Below, piece by piece: positions 45,560 through 56,896 of a stretch of 64,000 nt of DNA. The DNA is taken from the NCBI GenBank assembly GCA_021399435.1, contig JAJTUP010000017.1:930001-994000 (forward strand), written 5' to 3'. Every line of letters starts with the position of its first letter. Within the stretch, counting starts at the first letter, position 1. The notes below the pieces were generated by a model, which worked only from the letters and a program-made list of their open reading frames with translations, had not been told where the DNA came from and ran no database searches. The translations under genes and the position numbers were made by a program. Source of the DNA: Diaporthe sp. PMI_573 (taxonomy: Eukaryota > Ascomycota > Sordariomycetes > Diaporthales > Diaporthaceae).

Positions 45560-46048
45560 TATAATAATTACACTAAACCTTTATAAGGTCTAGTAGGTAA
45601 CCTATAGGGTTTATATTAGTAATATAGTGTAGAGATAATACTTAATTATTTAGTATAAGATATAATAATTCTACGAGTATAATCACTAGCTATAGGGCTA
45701 TTTAGTTATTAGACTAAATACTTAGATTAATAACTAAAGAGTCTATTCTATAAAAGCTATCTATTATAATAATAATTATATCCTTATATATTCCGACTCT
45801 TTATCTATCCTTAGTGTTAGACTACCTAGACTACTTAGTAATTATTGTAGTCTAGCCTAGTATTATTAAAACTACTTGTTGGTTCCATTAGTCTACCCTA
45901 GTTATTAGGTCCCTAACCCTAACCCTAGTCTTGGTATATCCCGTAACTTTACTAACTAGTACTACAAGGCTGGCATTATAGTATCTAATCCGGATTGTCT
46001 AGGTTATCTAAACAGGTCCCCTTGGTGCTAATATATTAGTTTATAATA
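45560..46048 (-). repeat. LTR of the truncated Gypsy-2 copy
   Basis: The reverse complement of this block aligns over its whole length with the Gypsy-2 LTR, more strongly mutated. Contains CCCTAACCCTAACCC, two and a half telomere-type units, where Gypsy-2 has GGGTTAGGGTCAGG in the other direction. Confidence 0.8.
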
Positions 46049-46189
46049 CTATCTCCCTTCTTATATCCTTTGTCCTTAAAGGTATTCTTATAAGCTTTCT
46101 TGTATGTTATTTATATATATATTTATATCTTCTTGATTTGTTATATCTAATAGGGTTGAAAATTCTCGGATTTTAAAATCATCCTGTTG

Positions 46190-46707
46190 TTATAAGAAGA
46201 CTAAGCAAAGCTATACTCTCTATACTGCTACTCTAGATTGTTCTTCTATTATACTAACCTACTTGGCCTGTCTTATCAGTAAGTTTCCCTATCTTGCCTC
46301 TAAAGAAGACTCTTCGTGTTATATTAAGTATATTTGTCTCAAGCATAGGTACTGCAATATATATAATCTCACGCCGGCTTAGGTATAAAAGCTTATATAA
46401 TAGTACAACTATGCCGAGGTAGAGTTAGATGCTATAAAGAAGAAGCTAGAAAAGGCTGCTGCTAGAGTTTGTTGTTTGTAGAAGTAGTATTGTTTGTAGG
46501 CTGAGAAAATAGCGTGTACTATTTAGCGGGGTCTAAATATAATTAATAAACTAGATTGTCTAGAAAATAAGGAGGCTAAGGCGGAGTATAAGTATATTAC
46601 TAAGCAGTCCGCTAAAGTTGTTTATAGTAGTTTGTCTAGTTCTAATAGGATAGAGATTCAGGAATTATGGCTTTATGCCGGTAAGGATATTGATATTTTT
46701 AATTAAA
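46190..46707 (+). pseudogene. Second copy of the antisense Cys-rich coiled-coil frame
   Basis: Plus-strand frame (antisense to its element): LACLISKFPYLASKEDSSCY, KYICLKHRYCNIYNLTPAW, ELDAIKKKLEKAAARVCCL, GLNIINKLDCLENKEAKAEY, QELWLYAGKDIDIFN. Same block order as the frame at 42041-42620, with many Cys changed to Tyr. Stops are RIP-type TAG. Confidence 0.6.
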
Positions 46708-47782
46708 GTTTTATAGTAAATAAGGGTATTAATTGGTCTAAATTAGAAATAACAGATCTAAATATTAGTAGTAGTACTAAAAATATTTCTACTAATAGGC
46801 TGTCTAGCCTATAATAATTAACTAGTAAAATAAATATACTAATATAAATAGTTAACTAGTAAATCCTGTCTAACTGGTAGACCTAATTAACTGGTAAACA
46901 AATACTAACTAGTCTAGTTATCTTTATACTAGTTAAGGTTTTTATTAACTAGTTAAGGTTCTGGCTTAACTGGTAAACTATTTGTACTAATAGACTGATA
47001 GTTTCAGGTAGTTACCTGCTGGTAACCCCCTTGTCTACTAGTCGGTCTTTAGTTGCTATCTTAGGCTGGTTCTAGTTCTTGCCTCTATTTTAGGCCTAGC
47101 CGAGTTCCTGGCCTAATAGTCCTTTAAGAGTTATTCATAGTCGGTAAGATTATTAATTAGTTCCTATATATTTTCGCTAGTATTGTATTCTTTCCATTTA
47201 ATAAGGTACTCTATTGTTTCTTGATATTATTATAAGTCGATAATTTTTTCGACTTTATATTCTTTATTATACTTGTCGATAGTTTTAATCTACATCTCTA
47301 GTTTTGCATTTTATAGTACTGGTTCCAAAAGTACGATATAAAAAACTAGGTATTGTCTTATTCCTTAAGGTAGTAAAAGTTTATAGTTAGTATTTAAAAG
47401 TTTCTATAAAATCTTAAATAGTCCGATCTTTTTGTAATCAAGCTTGTTGCTAGGTTGCTTGGTTTTAATGTTTCGTTAAAAAAGGTAGACCTTATTTTCT
47501 TCTTTAAGAATTGGTTCCTTAATTCTTTTCTAATTTGCATATTTGGCCATTTGTTTCTATATAAAAGAAAGTTTTTCCTAAATATCCTTCTAGATTTGTT
47601 TAATTTATATTGCTTTTTATTCTACTAATTCTACTAATATATAGTCTAGTAGTAATTTATAATAAGCCTTAGGCTTATATCTATAGACTATAAAGAAAGA
47701 TAACTATCTAGTTATACTAGTAGTTACGCTGTTATAGGCAAACTGTGCTAATAGTAGCAATTTAACCTAGTTATCCTACAAC

Positions 47783-48169
47783 TGTAACGGGGTTTGTAAA
47801 TATTTGCCAGGGAAGCCGTTTGTATTGATTGAAAGAAGACAAACGATAAAGAGAGAGACAGGACGACCCCACAGGAATGTCCGAGAATCAAGCCTAAATA
47901 CACAAAGTCCGGTTATATAATCCGGACAACCCACTACTGGGCCAAGCCTATCACATTACCTCCCGACTAGAGATACTGCCTCTATCGGCACTCTGTGTCC
48001 CTCCTAACTGCCTAGATTAACTAGAAATTGCTAAATTTCCCCTAGATACCGGGCAGCGCTATATAGTTTTCGCCCAGCTTGCCTTAGTCGGCGCTCTAGC
48101 TTGGTTGGCCTCAGTCGGCAAATCAAACTACTCGGGAACCGCCGAAAGGTACTGCTGGTATTATAATTC
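47783..48169 (+). mobile_element. LTR-like remnant, little RIP damage
   Basis: TGTAACGGGGTTTGTAAATA at 47783 abruptly ends the Gypsy-2 similarity. A possible LTR runs to CCTATCACA at 47955, followed by leader-like, CG-containing DNA cut off at 48170 by the Copia LTR. The TG...CA ends and junction position support an LTR, but no second copy is in the window. Confidence 0.35.
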
Positions 48170-48676
48170 TGAAGGTTAGTGGATCGAATGGTCAGGTAGC
48201 AGTAGGGTGCACTGAGGTCTTGGTGGGACGCTTGAGAATGGTTTGGACAACTTTGCATTGAATTTGAGTGGGCTTCTGTCAGCCCTCCTCATATACCTTC
48301 CGACATTGTCTCAACCCTGGGCACACGTGAGTTGGCTCTGGTGCAGGAATGGCGAGGCCGGAAAATTTGGCCCCCAGACCCACTATCTTTGGCTTTAAAT
48401 AGCCAGCCAACCCTAACCCTGATAGTAACCAAACTAAATATAGATAAACTTCAGAAATCAGGCTATCGAATGAACTAGGTTACATACTTTTTGGGTAAGA
48501 AATAAGGGTAATGCAGAGGTACGAAGTTAGGGTCTTAAAACAGCCTAAAAAATCGACTCACGGCTACCAAACTCATCTGCCGGCGTGCACGCCCTATAGG
48601 TACTTAGAGAAAATCCAGTGCTAAGTCTAGGGTAACTCCTTGCGTGTAGCGCCCATACAAGCGTTTTTGTTTAACA
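48170..48676 (-). repeat. Copia 3' LTR
   Basis: Copy 2 of the LTR family, about 507 bp; plus strand TGAAGGTTAGTGG...TTTGTTTAACA. Confidence 0.85.
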
Positions 48677-48684
48677 CCCCTTCT
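48677..48684 (-). promoter_or_regulatory. Copia polypurine tract
   Basis: Minus strand AGAAGGGG directly before the LTR start TGTTAAAC; the usual plus-strand priming site for reverse transcription. Confidence 0.65.
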
Positions 48685-48869
48685 GTTGAAGATATAGGCC
48701 TAAAATAGGCCTATAGTATTTAACCCTTACTCTAAAAGGAAATGTGAGAAAAAAGAAAAGCCCCCTATAGAAAGAAAACCCCTTCTGAAAGAAATCTATC
48801 TACTACTGAAGAAATAGTGGCTAGAGGGCCCTATAGGCCCCCTTCTACTCCACTAACTCTACTAGGCTA

Positions 48870-51800
48870 AGCTGGCCTAGAAATACCTGAAATTTAAGTG
48901 CTGGAAGGGCTTTTGTAAGCCCGTCTGCTACTATTTTACTGGTCTCTAGGTATTTAATCTCGAGGGTCCCCTTCTGAACTTCAGCACGTAGGTAGTGGTA
49001 CCTTAGAAGGGTGTGCTTAGTCCTTTGGTGGTGTGAGGGGTCCTTAGTAGTGGAGATAGCGCCTGTATTATCTCTATAGAGGATGGTAGGCCTTGGAATA
49101 GGCCTATTTAGCTCCGTATAGAGCCTACGAAGCTACTGGATTTCCCTAGTAGCCTCTATAAGCCCTATAAATTCAGCCTCTAGCGTAGATAATGCTATAG
49201 TGCTTCCTTGCTTCGATTTCCAAGAAATAGGCCCCCTACCTAGGGTAAATACATACCCGTAGGTTGACTTTGAGGAGGCCTTATCTCTAGCATAGTCGCT
49301 ATCTGAATAACCTATAGGCTTTAAAAGAGAGCTTTGTAGAGGGTTTTTTAGGCCCTTTGTAGAATACCTAATAGCTAGTTGTTGGTGGCTATTTAGGTAC
49401 CTAAATAGGTTCTGAGCAGTAGATAGGTGCTGAAGCTTAGAAGCTTGGAAAGCCCTAGCTAACTACTGGACCAGAAAGCTTATATCAGGCCTAGTTTGGG
49501 TAACTAAATACATAGCGGTACCTATTATAGCCTGAAAACGCTTATGTTGTATTTGGTCTAGTGTAGGCCCTTTAATAGGGCCTAAATTAACTAAATTTGG
49601 CTGGAGAGGAACTGAAATAGGCCTAGAACCCTCTAAATTAAAGGTTCTAATAGCTTCCTTAATGTACTAGCTCTAGGAGAGCCATAGGGTTTGGTTAGGG
49701 TGGTCCCTAATAATTCGAACCCCTAGAAAGAAGCTTGTAGGGCCCCTATCTTCTATAGCGTATACCTTGTGAATTTGGCGTTTCAGGGCCTGAATTTTCG
49801 TAATTCCAGGCCCTATAATTAGGTAATCATCGACGTAGGTCACTATAAATAGGCCTGACGCCCTGCTGTAGAAGACGGCGGAGTCTGAGAGTAGTGGCTC
49901 AAAGCCTAAGCTTTTTAGAAGGTTAATAACTATCTATTGCCACTCTCTAGGGGCCTGCTTCAGGCTATACAGCGCTTTATTCAGCCGAATTATCTGCTGA
50001 ATAGAGGGGTTATAGCTAGCTTTAGCTAATAGCCTTTGGATAAGGCTACTGGCTTGAGCTGTAAATTCTTTAAAACCCTCTAGAAGCGCTATAAAGACCT
50101 GTTCTTTCAGCGTACCGTTTAGGAAGGCACTTATAAAATCGATCTGTTCGATTTCCTAGTCTAGAATAGCGGCTAGTGCTAGTAGTACCCTCTAGGTAGG
50201 GGGGGTAGAGGTAGAGGTAAAAGTGTCTGTGTAATCTACTCCTTCTCTCTGTTGGAAACCTCTAACTACTAATCGGGCTTTAAACTTAAAAACTCGATTA
50301 TTCTCGTCCTTTTTCTCCCTTAGGACTAGTTGACTAGTAATAGGCTTTCGACCTTCTGGAAGCTTACTATCTGGCTAGAATTCGAGGGTATTTTGTAGAA
50401 TAATCTGCTTAAATTCGTTATAGATCGCCTTTAGCCATTTAGCCCTATTAGGGCTTTTTAGCACCTGTTTCCAGGTCTGGGGGGCTTGGGCACTAGTTAT
50501 ACTATATGCTTTTTGGCGTGTTTTCTCAAAAATAGAGTAGACGATCTATTTAGCGTATGATAGGTCCATTTCTTCAGGTAGAGTTGGACCTAAACCCTCT
50601 AGGGACGACTTTGTAGGGCCTGAAGTAGGCCCTATATCCTCTAATTCCCCGGAACCCTCTGGGGGGTCCCTGGGACCCTGTAGGGGGTCCCCTTCTACAG
50701 AGAGTGCAGGCAAGCCTGAGAGAGGCTCTTCTGGGGGGTCTAAAATAGGCCCGGCAGGTACTACAGGGCCTGAGAGAGGCCCAGTAGGTTCTAAAGGGTC
50801 TGAGAGAGGCCCTTCAGCGGTTGTAGGGTCTATATCCCTATCTAGAGGGTCTGAGAGACCCTCTACTACCCCTTCTGGCCCAAAACCACCACTAGTATCT
50901 ATACTGCTTAAATCCTCGTAGATCTTCACAATAGAGGTTTTTAAAACAGTATGCCTTTTAGGGATATATACTTAGTATGTATTATTCCCTAGTACTGCTA
51001 ACAAATAGCCTGTTTCAGTCCTAGGGGCTAACTTATAGCCCTTTAGACGCTTTTCTTTAGGTAGAAAGACCTTACAGCGAGCCCCTATAACCCTATACCT
51101 CTTTAGAAGGGGTTTATGGGTTTTAGAAGGCTCTAGCCCATCGTGAAGCTCTTGATAGGCCGTAAGGTCTCTATTTATAAGAGCAGTAGAGTTAATTAAC
51201 TCTAAAACGGCAGGTATAGTAAAACACCATAAATATAGCAATAGGCCTACAGCAAGCATAGTAGCCCTTAAACGGTCCAGAATAACTCTAATAGAGCGTT
51301 CTATTAGACCGTTTTGCTCGTGAATATAGGGGCTGCTAGTTGAGAAATCTATACCTTTATACTATAGCCAGGCCTATAAGCTAGCATTTATCTCCTTCCC
51401 ACCGTCAAAATAGAAACCCTTAGGGTACTACCTAAATTTAGCTTTCAAGGACCTAAAAAAGCCCTTAATAGTATCTATAGTAGGGTCTCCATCTTGGCTT
51501 TTTAGTAGGAAAAGCCACCAGAATCTAGACTTTCTATCCACTATTAGTAGCCTAATAGGGCACTTATTATAGGGTATAGGCTTAATAGAAAAGGTATCCC
51601 CTTCTAAAGAATCTAATATACCCTCTAGATCGTTTATAGGCCTATGGTTAAGCCTACGGACCGCTTTAGCCCTATCACAGGGCAAGTAGAGAAAGTCCCT
51701 TTCTAAGATAGAATTAAAATTAGGTACCCCCTAGGCAATTTTAGCCATCTTCTTCAGTAGACAAAGGCTTATATACCCTAATCTCTTGTACTAGAGATAA

Positions 51801-53527
51801 GCTAGTTTGAGTAGCTTAGGGGACCCTTTAGAAGGTTTAGCCTAAATAAGCTGTCTGGTAGCCTTTTTAGAAGGCGAGAGGCCTTCTAAAAGGAGATCTT
51901 CTAGGTCCTCTATAGCCCTACCCCCCCTATTTCCTACAGGTGTTTCTAGCCGAGAGGGTGAAAGACCTATAGAAGGGGGCGTACGAGGGACCCGTACCGG
52001 AAGACCCTGTAACTTAGGGCTAGACCCTAAGGCAATAGAGCCTATAGAGGACCCAGAAGGGCCTAATTCTTCTATAAGAATAGGCTCTTTAGAGGTAGGG
52101 ATTTTTTTATAGTCCCTAGCTGCCTTCCTATTAAAAGGGGGCAGCACTATCTCCAAAGCTTTCATACTACTACTAGGGACATAGTATATACTATTTGCTT
52201 GGGTAGAATAGACTTGTAGAGCCTGTACCCCCTTCTAAGGGATAAAAAATCCCGTTTTAGAAGGGTTTAGGCATATAATTAGTTACTGATCAGCCTTATA
52301 GAGGGTATTTTTTAAAAGATAACCTCCTGCATTATAGTAGCGAAGACCACTAAAAATGCTTATATCTATAAAGGGCACAAATAGTACCTCTTTTAGGACT
52401 AGATGCTTAGTCTTGGCTGGGTTTTTAGGGCTAACTACCTGAAATATAGCGTCGCCTCTACTTAAGGGGTAAACTCTACCCCCACCTATCTATAGGTACC
52501 CAAAATCGCCAGTAGTCACTAAATTAGTGAATAAAGAACGGCTATTTACTATATATACTGTAGAACCAGTATCGTACAGTAGGGCAGTGGGCTCTCTAGA
52601 AGGCCTAGAAGGCCTAGAAGGCTTAGAAGGCTTAGGGCTCTTTTTAGAGGATCTTTCTGACTGTAGGCCCTTGTAGCAGTGCTTACAGGAGCTCTCTGAG
52701 GCTACAGACGAGCTGTCTGAATTACTAGCCTCATTACCTAGAGAATAGCTCTTATTAGGAGCTAATTCTTTATTACTATAGGCTGAATAGCCTATGGTAT
52801 AGGTATAGTCTTCTGAATCTTTAGAAGACTTTTTAGAGGACTCCCTATTAGTAGATTTCGGCTTAGTGGATTTTTTCTTGCTACTAGAGCCGCTGGATCC
52901 CTTATTAGGCTTATTTTCTTTATCCTTTTTAGGGTTTTTTTGCTGATTTTCAGGCTTCTTAGGGCCTGAAGGAGGCTTATTACTCCCTCTAGCAACCTGA
53001 TAGGATGCTAAAGATAGATTTCTAGTCTCTTCTAGTATATCTGCTATAAGGAACTGTAGATTTAGCCTATTTGTAGGCTGGCCTGTAGCTTTTAGTGTAC
53101 GGATAGTTCCCTTGAGCCGCTCTGCCCACTGTGGAAAAGCCTTTTCTAGGGAGCCAAGGTACTGATTTATTAGGTTAGTAGGCTTTATTTGGGTGCTAGC
53201 TAGCTGTAGTCTGGAAACTAGGCTATTAAATCTAGTGTTAAATTCTGCTAGATTAGTGCTAGAAGTATACTGTAGGGAGTGAAATTCCCTATATAGCGAG
53301 TCTCTCTGTAGACCTATAGAGTGGGAATATTGGTCTTTTAGAAGCCTGTAGGCTTTTGAAGGGCCTGAGATTCAAGTAATAGCAGCTTGTGGGCCTGAAG
53401 ATAGGCTATCTCTTAAGAGTATTAAGAGTATAGCCTGATTGCTATTGCTTAGGTTATTTGCTATAGAAGGGTCTGCTAAAAATTGGCTATACCTTATAGC
53501 CCGTAGTATAATAGCCAGTGCTTGCTT
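48870..53527 (-). pseudogene. Copia pol polyprotein with scattered stops
   Basis: Minus-strand domains in order: C-x2-C near 52675 (CKHCYKG); protease LLYDTGSTVYIVNS near 52565 with an intact D-T-G-S; a GAG-pre-integrase and integrase core at about 51950-51300 (LLIVDRKSRFWWLFLLKS); integrase C-terminal part at 51259-50972; a Pro/Gly-rich linker at 50929-50546; RT with TYVDDYLIIGPG, YVDD at 49826-49837 intact; RNase H to about 48870, including ADGLTKAL. Stops are mostly TAG at former Trp/Gln. A 9-bp GGCCTAGAA-type tandem repeat at 52595-52630 encodes repeated SRP/SKP. Confidence 0.85.
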
Positions 53528-54037
53528 CTACTGGTTGAAATTTTTAGGGCCTTTTAGGTGGTAGGTTTCTGGAAAGGTATAAACCTTTTTAGAGAGCTCC
53601 TTACTAAAATCGGGGCTAAATTTAGTAGATTCTGGCTGCCTTCTAAGGCCTGTGGGCCTAGAATTAGGGCCTATAGGCCCTATAGAAGGACTTTTAGTAT
53701 CTATAGGCTCTGGGGGAGCTTGCTGGGATACCTGGGGTGCTGGCTGGGGCACCTGTGGCGCCTGAGGCGCCTGGGCTACTAGAACTGATAGGCTTTGAAT
53801 AGTAGTAGTTAATTCCCCTAGCGTACCTTGAAGGGTGCTGCTAGTAGCTATTTGTTGAGCTAATAGCTCTGATACTGAATTTAAACGGCTGTTTAGGTAT
53901 AGTATTTGCTGATTCTGAACCTTAAAACGCTTTAAAAGAGCGCCTGAAAGAGGTTTAGACCCCTGGGAATTAGGGGTAGACCCCTTTGTAGGGGCCCCGG
54001 AAGCTATGTTGGATAGCTGGCTAGTAGGGAAAAACAC
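53528..54037 (-). pseudogene. Copia gag N-terminal part
   Basis: Open frame of 169 codons starting MFFPTSQLSNIASGAPTKG, with a helical region (QQILYLNSRLNSVSELLAQQ) and a Pro/Gln-rich segment (QAPQAPQVPQPAPQVSQ), ending at a TAG after LKGPKNFNQ. The gag continues downstream in the same strand past RIP-type stops. Confidence 0.7.
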
Positions 54038-54204
54038 CTAGAAATAGGTATTTAAGGGAAAGCTATCTACTAGAAAGTGTGATTTGTAGTTCCCTATAGC
54101 GTAATTGTATATTCTCGTAGTGCCTATTTTGTAGAAATTATAGGCGTGTAACCTTCTAATGTGTAGTCTCTAAATGTAAAATGTTCTACTGTAGTAAATG
54201 CTAA

Positions 54205-54340
54205 TAATTGTCTTGTAGAAAGTGAGAAATGGTGTCTATAGTATAATGTGTGCTAAAGGTCGTGGGTTCAAATTGCCCATGGAGTAAAAAACAGCTCCTT
54301 TTTTGTAGTTTTTTCTGAGCTTTACAGGCCCAAACCAGCG
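54205..54340 (+). mobile_element. SINE-like sequence (copy 2) in the Copia leader
   Basis: GTCTATAGTATAATGTG (A-box-like), then GTCGTGGGTTCAAATTGCCC (T-arm/B-box-like), then GTAAAAAACAGC and CTTTTTTGTAGTTTTTTC. The order matches the SINE-like sequence at 23745-24050 (opposite strand). Lies between the Copia gag start and its 5' LTR. Confidence 0.4.
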
Positions 54341-54458
54341 TGTTTGCTGGTCTACTAATCAGCCCTAAAGAACGCTATAGTGTATAGAAAGGTAGGCTTT
54401 TTAGGGCCTAATTTAATAAAGTTTCGGGGACCTTTAGAGTACTAACTACTGAGAGCTA

Positions 54459-54470
54459 GGCTCATAACCT
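54459..54470 (-). promoter_or_regulatory. Copia primer-binding site, half-tRNA-iMet type
   Basis: Minus strand after the 5' LTR end: GGTTATGAGCC, then TAGCTC. This resembles the Drosophila copia PBS (GGTTATGGGCCCAG), which pairs with an internal part of initiator tRNA-Met. The single differing purine may be a RIP or natural change. Confidence 0.55.
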
Positions 54471-54471
54471 T

Positions 54472-54979
54472 TAAAGGTTGATGGATTAAATAGGTCAGGT
54501 AGTAGTAGGGTATACTAAGGTCTTGGTAGGACACTTGAGAGTGGTTTAGACAACTTTGTATTGAATTTAAGTAGGCTTCTGTCAGCCCTCCTTACACACC
54601 CTCCGATATTGTCTTACCTGTAGGCACGCGTGGGTTGGCTCTAGTGTGTAGATAGGGAGGCTGAAAAATTCAGCCCTTAGACCTACTATCTTTGGCTTTA
54701 AATAACCAGCCAACCCTAACCCTGACAGTAACCAAACTAAATACAGATAAACTTCAGAAATTAGGCTATCTAATGAACTAGGTTACATACTTTTTGGGTA
54801 AGAAATAAGGGCAATGTAGAGGTATAAAGTTAGGGTCTTAAAACAGCCTAAAAATCCGACTCACGGCCACCAAACTTATCTGCCGGCATGCATGCCCTAT
54901 AGGTACTTAGACAAAATCTAGTGCCAAGTCTAGGGTAACTCCTTGTATGTAGTGCCCACATAAGCGTTTCCATTTAACA
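54472..54979 (-). repeat. Copia 5' LTR
   Basis: Copy 3 of the LTR family, about 508 bp; plus strand TAAAGGTTGATGG...CATTTAACA, aligned along its length with the 48170 copy and more A/T-mutated. Confidence 0.85.
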
Positions 54980-55445
54980 ATAGGTCTTATATCTTTATAT
55001 TTAAGAGAGATATATATAATATTAACTATTTGTATTTATTTAAGTTTCTCTATTTAGCTAGAAACTATAGTTAGTATTTTAAAAGGATAAGATATAATTA
55101 AAAAAAAACAGTAATTTTTGCTATATAGGACTTTTTATAGTAACTTATAATCTTCTGTAAATCTGTCTGTAGTTAGAAGCTGCCTGCCATTTTGTGCTAG
55201 AAGCCGTAGCGTTAGGCCGTATCTAGTCTATTTGCGCCGGTGTTGTTAATAAGCCGTTAGCCTGTTGAGGTTAAAGCTATTGTGGGCTGCGAGCAACTTA
55301 GTCTGATGCCGTTAAGCACTATGTAAAAGTACTATTGCTGTGTAACTTAGGCAAGTTAGCCAAAATGGGCGATGATAAAAGCAGCCGTTGCCCTGATCTT
55401 GTGGGATACGTATAGGTTCTGGCTCTGCTTAAATACACCTATCTG
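54980..55445. other. Intergenic DNA in the AT-rich block
   Basis: AT-rich to about 55140, then more balanced with a few GCCGTTA-like words. No gene or known repeat recognised. Confidence 0.4.
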
Positions 55446-55736
55446 GTGAAACTAAGTGACACAACCTTGTTCTGCTGTGTTGTAAGACCACATAAAAGCA
55501 ATTATTTAGCCTGCCGCGCAAAGCCGAGACAACTGCCAGTCAAGCTTAAACCAATATATATGTCTGAGACCCAGGTAAAGCAACTATATTCTATTGTCTG
55601 GATACATAGACCTAACAGCTTACAAATAGCCATAGAAATAGACTTTAACTATAACAAGCAAGTCTATGCCGATATAAGGACATTATTTATAAAGGCAAAG
55701 GAGCGTAACAACAAGAGACCTTATATAACCAAATAG
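55446..55736 (+). CDS. Small unidentified open frame, possibly transposon-derived
   Basis: 96 codons, MKLSDTTLFCCVVRPHKSNY...KAKERNNKRPYITK, then a TAG. The same frame continues with FIITLEKFKGYFKQI and a strongly basic end (KLKRRKRAAKNKKHFFNKI) near 55885, so the original protein was probably about 145 residues. Less RIP-damaged than its surroundings. No family recognised; it may be a fragment of a DNA-binding or transposase-related protein (weak inference). Confidence 0.25.
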   Translation: MKLSDTTLFCCVVRPHKSNYLACRAKPRQLPVKLKPIYMSETQVKQLYSIVWIHRPNSLQIAIEIDFNYNKQVYADIRTLFIKAKERNNKRPYITK

Positions 55737-55950
55737 ATTGATGTATTTATTATCACCTTAGAGAAGTTTAAGGGCTATTTTAAACAAATAGACTAGCTTA
55801 TTGCTCTTAAAATAACAATTAAAAACAATAAGTTAAAGAGAAGAAAGAGGGCAGCTAAGAATAAAAAGCATTTCTTTAACAAGATTTAATATTTAAAACT
55901 TTGTTATAGAAATATTATATAGTTAAATATAAATTAGTTAAAAATATATA

Positions 55951-56896
55951 TTGTGTGGATAGCTTCTTCAAAGCTCACAAGGGCCATTCTTTTAGTATAT
56001 TAGTTAGCTGCAAATTCTGTATTTAAACGGCAAAGGCACTTTGCCCTTGCTTGCTTGCTCTGCTTGCTTGCTCCTGCAAAGTGCCCCCGCCGTAGATGGG
56101 CCCTTTGGGCCGCACAGCCCTTTAGGGCAAAGGGGTCTGCTTACTCAGCCTGGTGCGGGGATTTGGAGAAAAAAATGCAAAGATCTAAGTTACAAACAAA
56201 ACGCCGGAATTTTAGGGTTTAATAAAGGCAAAGCAATTATTAATTAAAACTAATTTGGTTATTTCCTTACAATTAAGAAGTTGTAACACGAAGTAACCAT
56301 GTTTATTAAATGCAGAAAAATCTAAGGATTATTTTTATATATACAGCATGGCGAGACAGAGAATTAATATTTTTTGGCGGGAGATACATGCTGAGAGATT
56401 TGACATTATACAGGATGACATTGTATATTGTGTGGATAGCTTCTTCGAAGCTTACAAGGGCCATTCTTTTAGTATATTAGTTAGCAAATTCTGTATTTAA
56501 ACGGCAGAGGCACTTTGCCCTTGCTCGCTTGCTCCGCTTGCTCGCTCTAGCAAAGCGCCCCTGCCGTGGATAGGTCCTTTGGGCCGCACGGCCCTTTAGG
56601 GTAGGGGGGTCTGCTTACTCAGCCTGGTGCGGGGATTTGGAGAAAAAAATGTAAAGATCTGAGTTGTAAACAAAACGCCGGGATTTTGGGGTTTAATAGA
56701 GGCAAAGCAATTATTAATCAAAACTAATTTGGTTATTTCCTTACAATCAAGAAGTCATGACGTAGAGTGACCATATTTATTAAATGCAGAAAAATCCAAG
56801 GATCATTTTCATATATACAGCATGGCGAGACAGAGAATTAATATTTTTTGGCGGGAGATGCATACTGAGGGATTTAACATCATACGGGATAAAAGA
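55951..56896 (+). repeat. Tandem duplication of a 477-bp hairpin-rich unit
   Basis: Unit A (55951-56427) and unit B (56428-56896) share TTGTGTGGATAGCTTCTTC, TATTTAAACGGC, GGTGCGGGGATTTGGAG, TTTTTTGGCGGGAGAT and the rest, differing mostly by transitions. Each has an inverted pair GGCACTTTGC...GCAAAGTGCC around a GCTTGCTTGCT-rich loop, and a GGGCC...GGCCC-like hairpin. An inverted copy of CCATTCTTTTAG (56463) occurs just past unit B at about 56904-56915. Identity unknown: satellite, tandem LTRs of a very short element, or a non-autonomous element. Confidence 0.8.

Larger units (their letters stand above)
45560..47786 (-). mobile_element. Truncated inverted copy of Gypsy-2 (3' part)
   Basis: The minus strand aligns with the 3' third of Gypsy-2: pol C-terminus at about 47780-46990, tandem-repeat region at about 46990-46810, the antisense Cys-rich frame (here on plus) at 46190-46707, purine tract GAAGGGAGATA and one LTR at about 46048-45560. 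The pol end reads EKIID...TIEYLIKWKEYNTSEN (chromodomain-like). The upstream part of pol and the 5' LTR are missing; similarity stops at CAACTG, 47786, where an unrelated LTR-like sequence begins. Confidence 0.8.
48170..54979 (-). mobile_element. Copia-type LTR retrotransposon
   Basis: Minus-strand element flanked by direct LTRs of about 507 bp (48170-48676 and 54472-54979); in element orientation the LTR begins TGTTAAAC and ends CTTCA or a mutated form. A purine tract AGAAGGGG abuts the 3' LTR at 48677-48684 and a primer-binding-site-like GGTTATGAGCC follows the 5' LTR. Order along the minus strand: gag, protease (DTGS), integrase, proline-rich linker, RT (YVDD), RNase H. Integrase before RT is diagnostic for Copia. 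No matching target duplication was found. Damage is milder than in the Gypsy elements. Confidence 0.88.

Noticed and set aside
45905..45925. Telomere or subtelomere
   Set aside because: Only two to three telomere-type units, inside an LTR alignable with other copies.
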